Part shown: positions 13,679-13,877 of the stretch, piece by piece
How positions within the stretch are numbered: the stretch's first letter is position 1
Layout: each line of letters starts with the position of its first letter
Source of the DNA: JBOHPP01 sp050731755
GTDB taxonomy: Bacteria; Methylomirabilota; Methylomirabilia; Rokubacteriales; CSP1-6
Length of the DNA: 13,877 nucleotides
Reading direction: 5' to 3'
NCBI GenBank assembly: GCA_050731755.1
Contig: JBOHPP010000067.1
Location: forward strand, 1-13,877
The notes under the pieces: generated by a model
What the model saw: the letters and a program-made list of their open reading frames with translations, nothing else
What the model was told of the DNA's origin: nothing
The model's database searches: none
Position numbers and translations under genes: made by a program

Positions 13679-13877
13679 CTGCTCGCCGCGTGGTGCGGGA
13701 CTCTGGTTCGAGCGCCGGCTCTGCCGCCGCAACCGTTGTCGCACCTCGCGCGAGCGGGGAGGTTTGGAGGGGGCGCGTTGTGACACCTCGCGCGAACGGG
13801 GAGGTTTGGAGGGGGCCCGTTGTGACACCTCGCGCGAACGGGGAGGTTTGGAGGGGGCGGCCGCTGCCCCCTCCAAC
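13675..13877 (+). CDS. Possible start of the next dcw gene (murD?), running into the repeats
   Basis: The frame opens at an ATG overlapping the mraY stop (ATGA) and stays open to the window edge, at least 67 codons. It begins MTARRVV, which would suit the first strand of a MurD nucleotide-binding fold, but no convincing Gly-rich motif follows. It continues SGSSAGSAAATVV and then three copies of a 14-residue unit (like PRANGEVWRG) encoded by the 42-base repeat. The openness may be trivial, because 42 is a multiple of three. I cannot tell a murD gene with a repeat-filled N-terminus from an interrupted murD or a chance ORF over non-coding repeats. No function is claimed. Confidence 0.25.
   Translation, partial: MTARRVVRDSGSSAGSAAATVVAPRASGEVWRGRVVTPRANGEVWRGPVVTPRANGEVWRGRPLPPP
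13735..13860 (+). repeat. Three tandem 42-base repeats
   Basis: Units at 13735-13776, 13777-13818 and 13819-13860. The core CACCTCGCGCG is followed by AACGGGGAGGTTTGGAGGGG in units 2 and 3. Unit 1 differs at four positions (for example AGCGGGG for AACGGGG); units 2 and 3 differ only in their last two bases. Unit 1 holds the 10-base palindrome CTCGCGCGAG. There are no spacers, so this is not a CRISPR array. The array may extend past the window edge. Confidence 0.9.
13848..13876 (+). repeat. 11-bp hairpin closing the repeat array
   Basis: TTGGAGGGGGC (13848-13858), the 3' part of repeat unit 3, pairs perfectly with GCCCCCTCCAA (13866-13876) around the seven-base loop GGCCGCT. It could act as a terminator-like or REP-like structure, or mark an inverted copy of the repeat continuing beyond the window. 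There is no visible T-run because the window ends. Confidence 0.6.

Noticed and set aside
13735..13860. CRISPR array
   Set aside because: The units are directly abutting with no spacers, and no cas gene is visible.
12380..13876. 498-codon minus-strand ORF from the repeats across mraY
   Set aside because: It reads the repeats as repeated PSKPPRSREV and then runs antisense to mraY with Asp/His/Gln-rich low-complexity sequence. It has no start context, so I treat it as chance openness.

Overview
The window is a GC-rich bacterial chromosome segment. Long open frames occur on both strands simply because stop codons are rare, and GTG starts are common. It joins the 5' half of a division and cell-wall (dcw) cluster to an unrelated accessory region. 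The dcw order mraZ-rsmH-ftsL-ftsI-murE-murF-mraY, a DNPR-type (meso-diaminopimelate) MurE, a PASTA-bearing division transpeptidase and an outer-membrane-type M48 lipoprotein point to a Gram-negative-type organism. The peptide-type ABC permease, aldehyde dehydrogenase and amidase set plus the extreme GC content fit an uncultured soil or subsurface lineage such as Rokubacteria/Methylomirabilota. That placement is inference from general impression, not from a marker-gene search.

Region 1 (1-3288, + strand) is a probable catabolic operon: the 3' end of a DppC/OppC-type ABC permease, an NAD(P)-dependent aldehyde dehydrogenase and an amidase-signature hydrolase. Together they suggest import and stepwise breakdown of an amide- or peptide-like compound; the substrate is unknown.

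Region 2 (3312-4164, - strand) is a compact, lower-GC cassette. It has a well-formed sigma70-type promoter, a 29-residue proline-rich microprotein ORF with a strong Shine-Dalgarno sequence, and a three-helix membrane protein of unknown function (possibly DUF6338-like). A 134-base inverted-repeat element (4229-4362) lies next to it. This is the part of the window least explained by known biology.

Region 3 (4415-5780, + strand) holds an orphan PilW-like prepilin, whose leader peptide lies in another frame through an apparent 2-base indel, and an M48-family lipoprotein metalloprotease that may be translated from a leaderless mRNA.

Region 4 (5886-13678, + strand) is the dcw operon. A consensus-like promoter is followed by three AAGTGG repeats at exact 10-base spacing, the expected MraZ operator. 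The seven genes are then packed with 4-base overlaps or gaps below 10 bases. rsmH lacks a normal start codon; GTT stands where GTG would be expected. After mraY, where murD should begin, the sequence runs within about 60 bases into three 42-base tandem repeats and an 11-bp hairpin that reaches the window edge.
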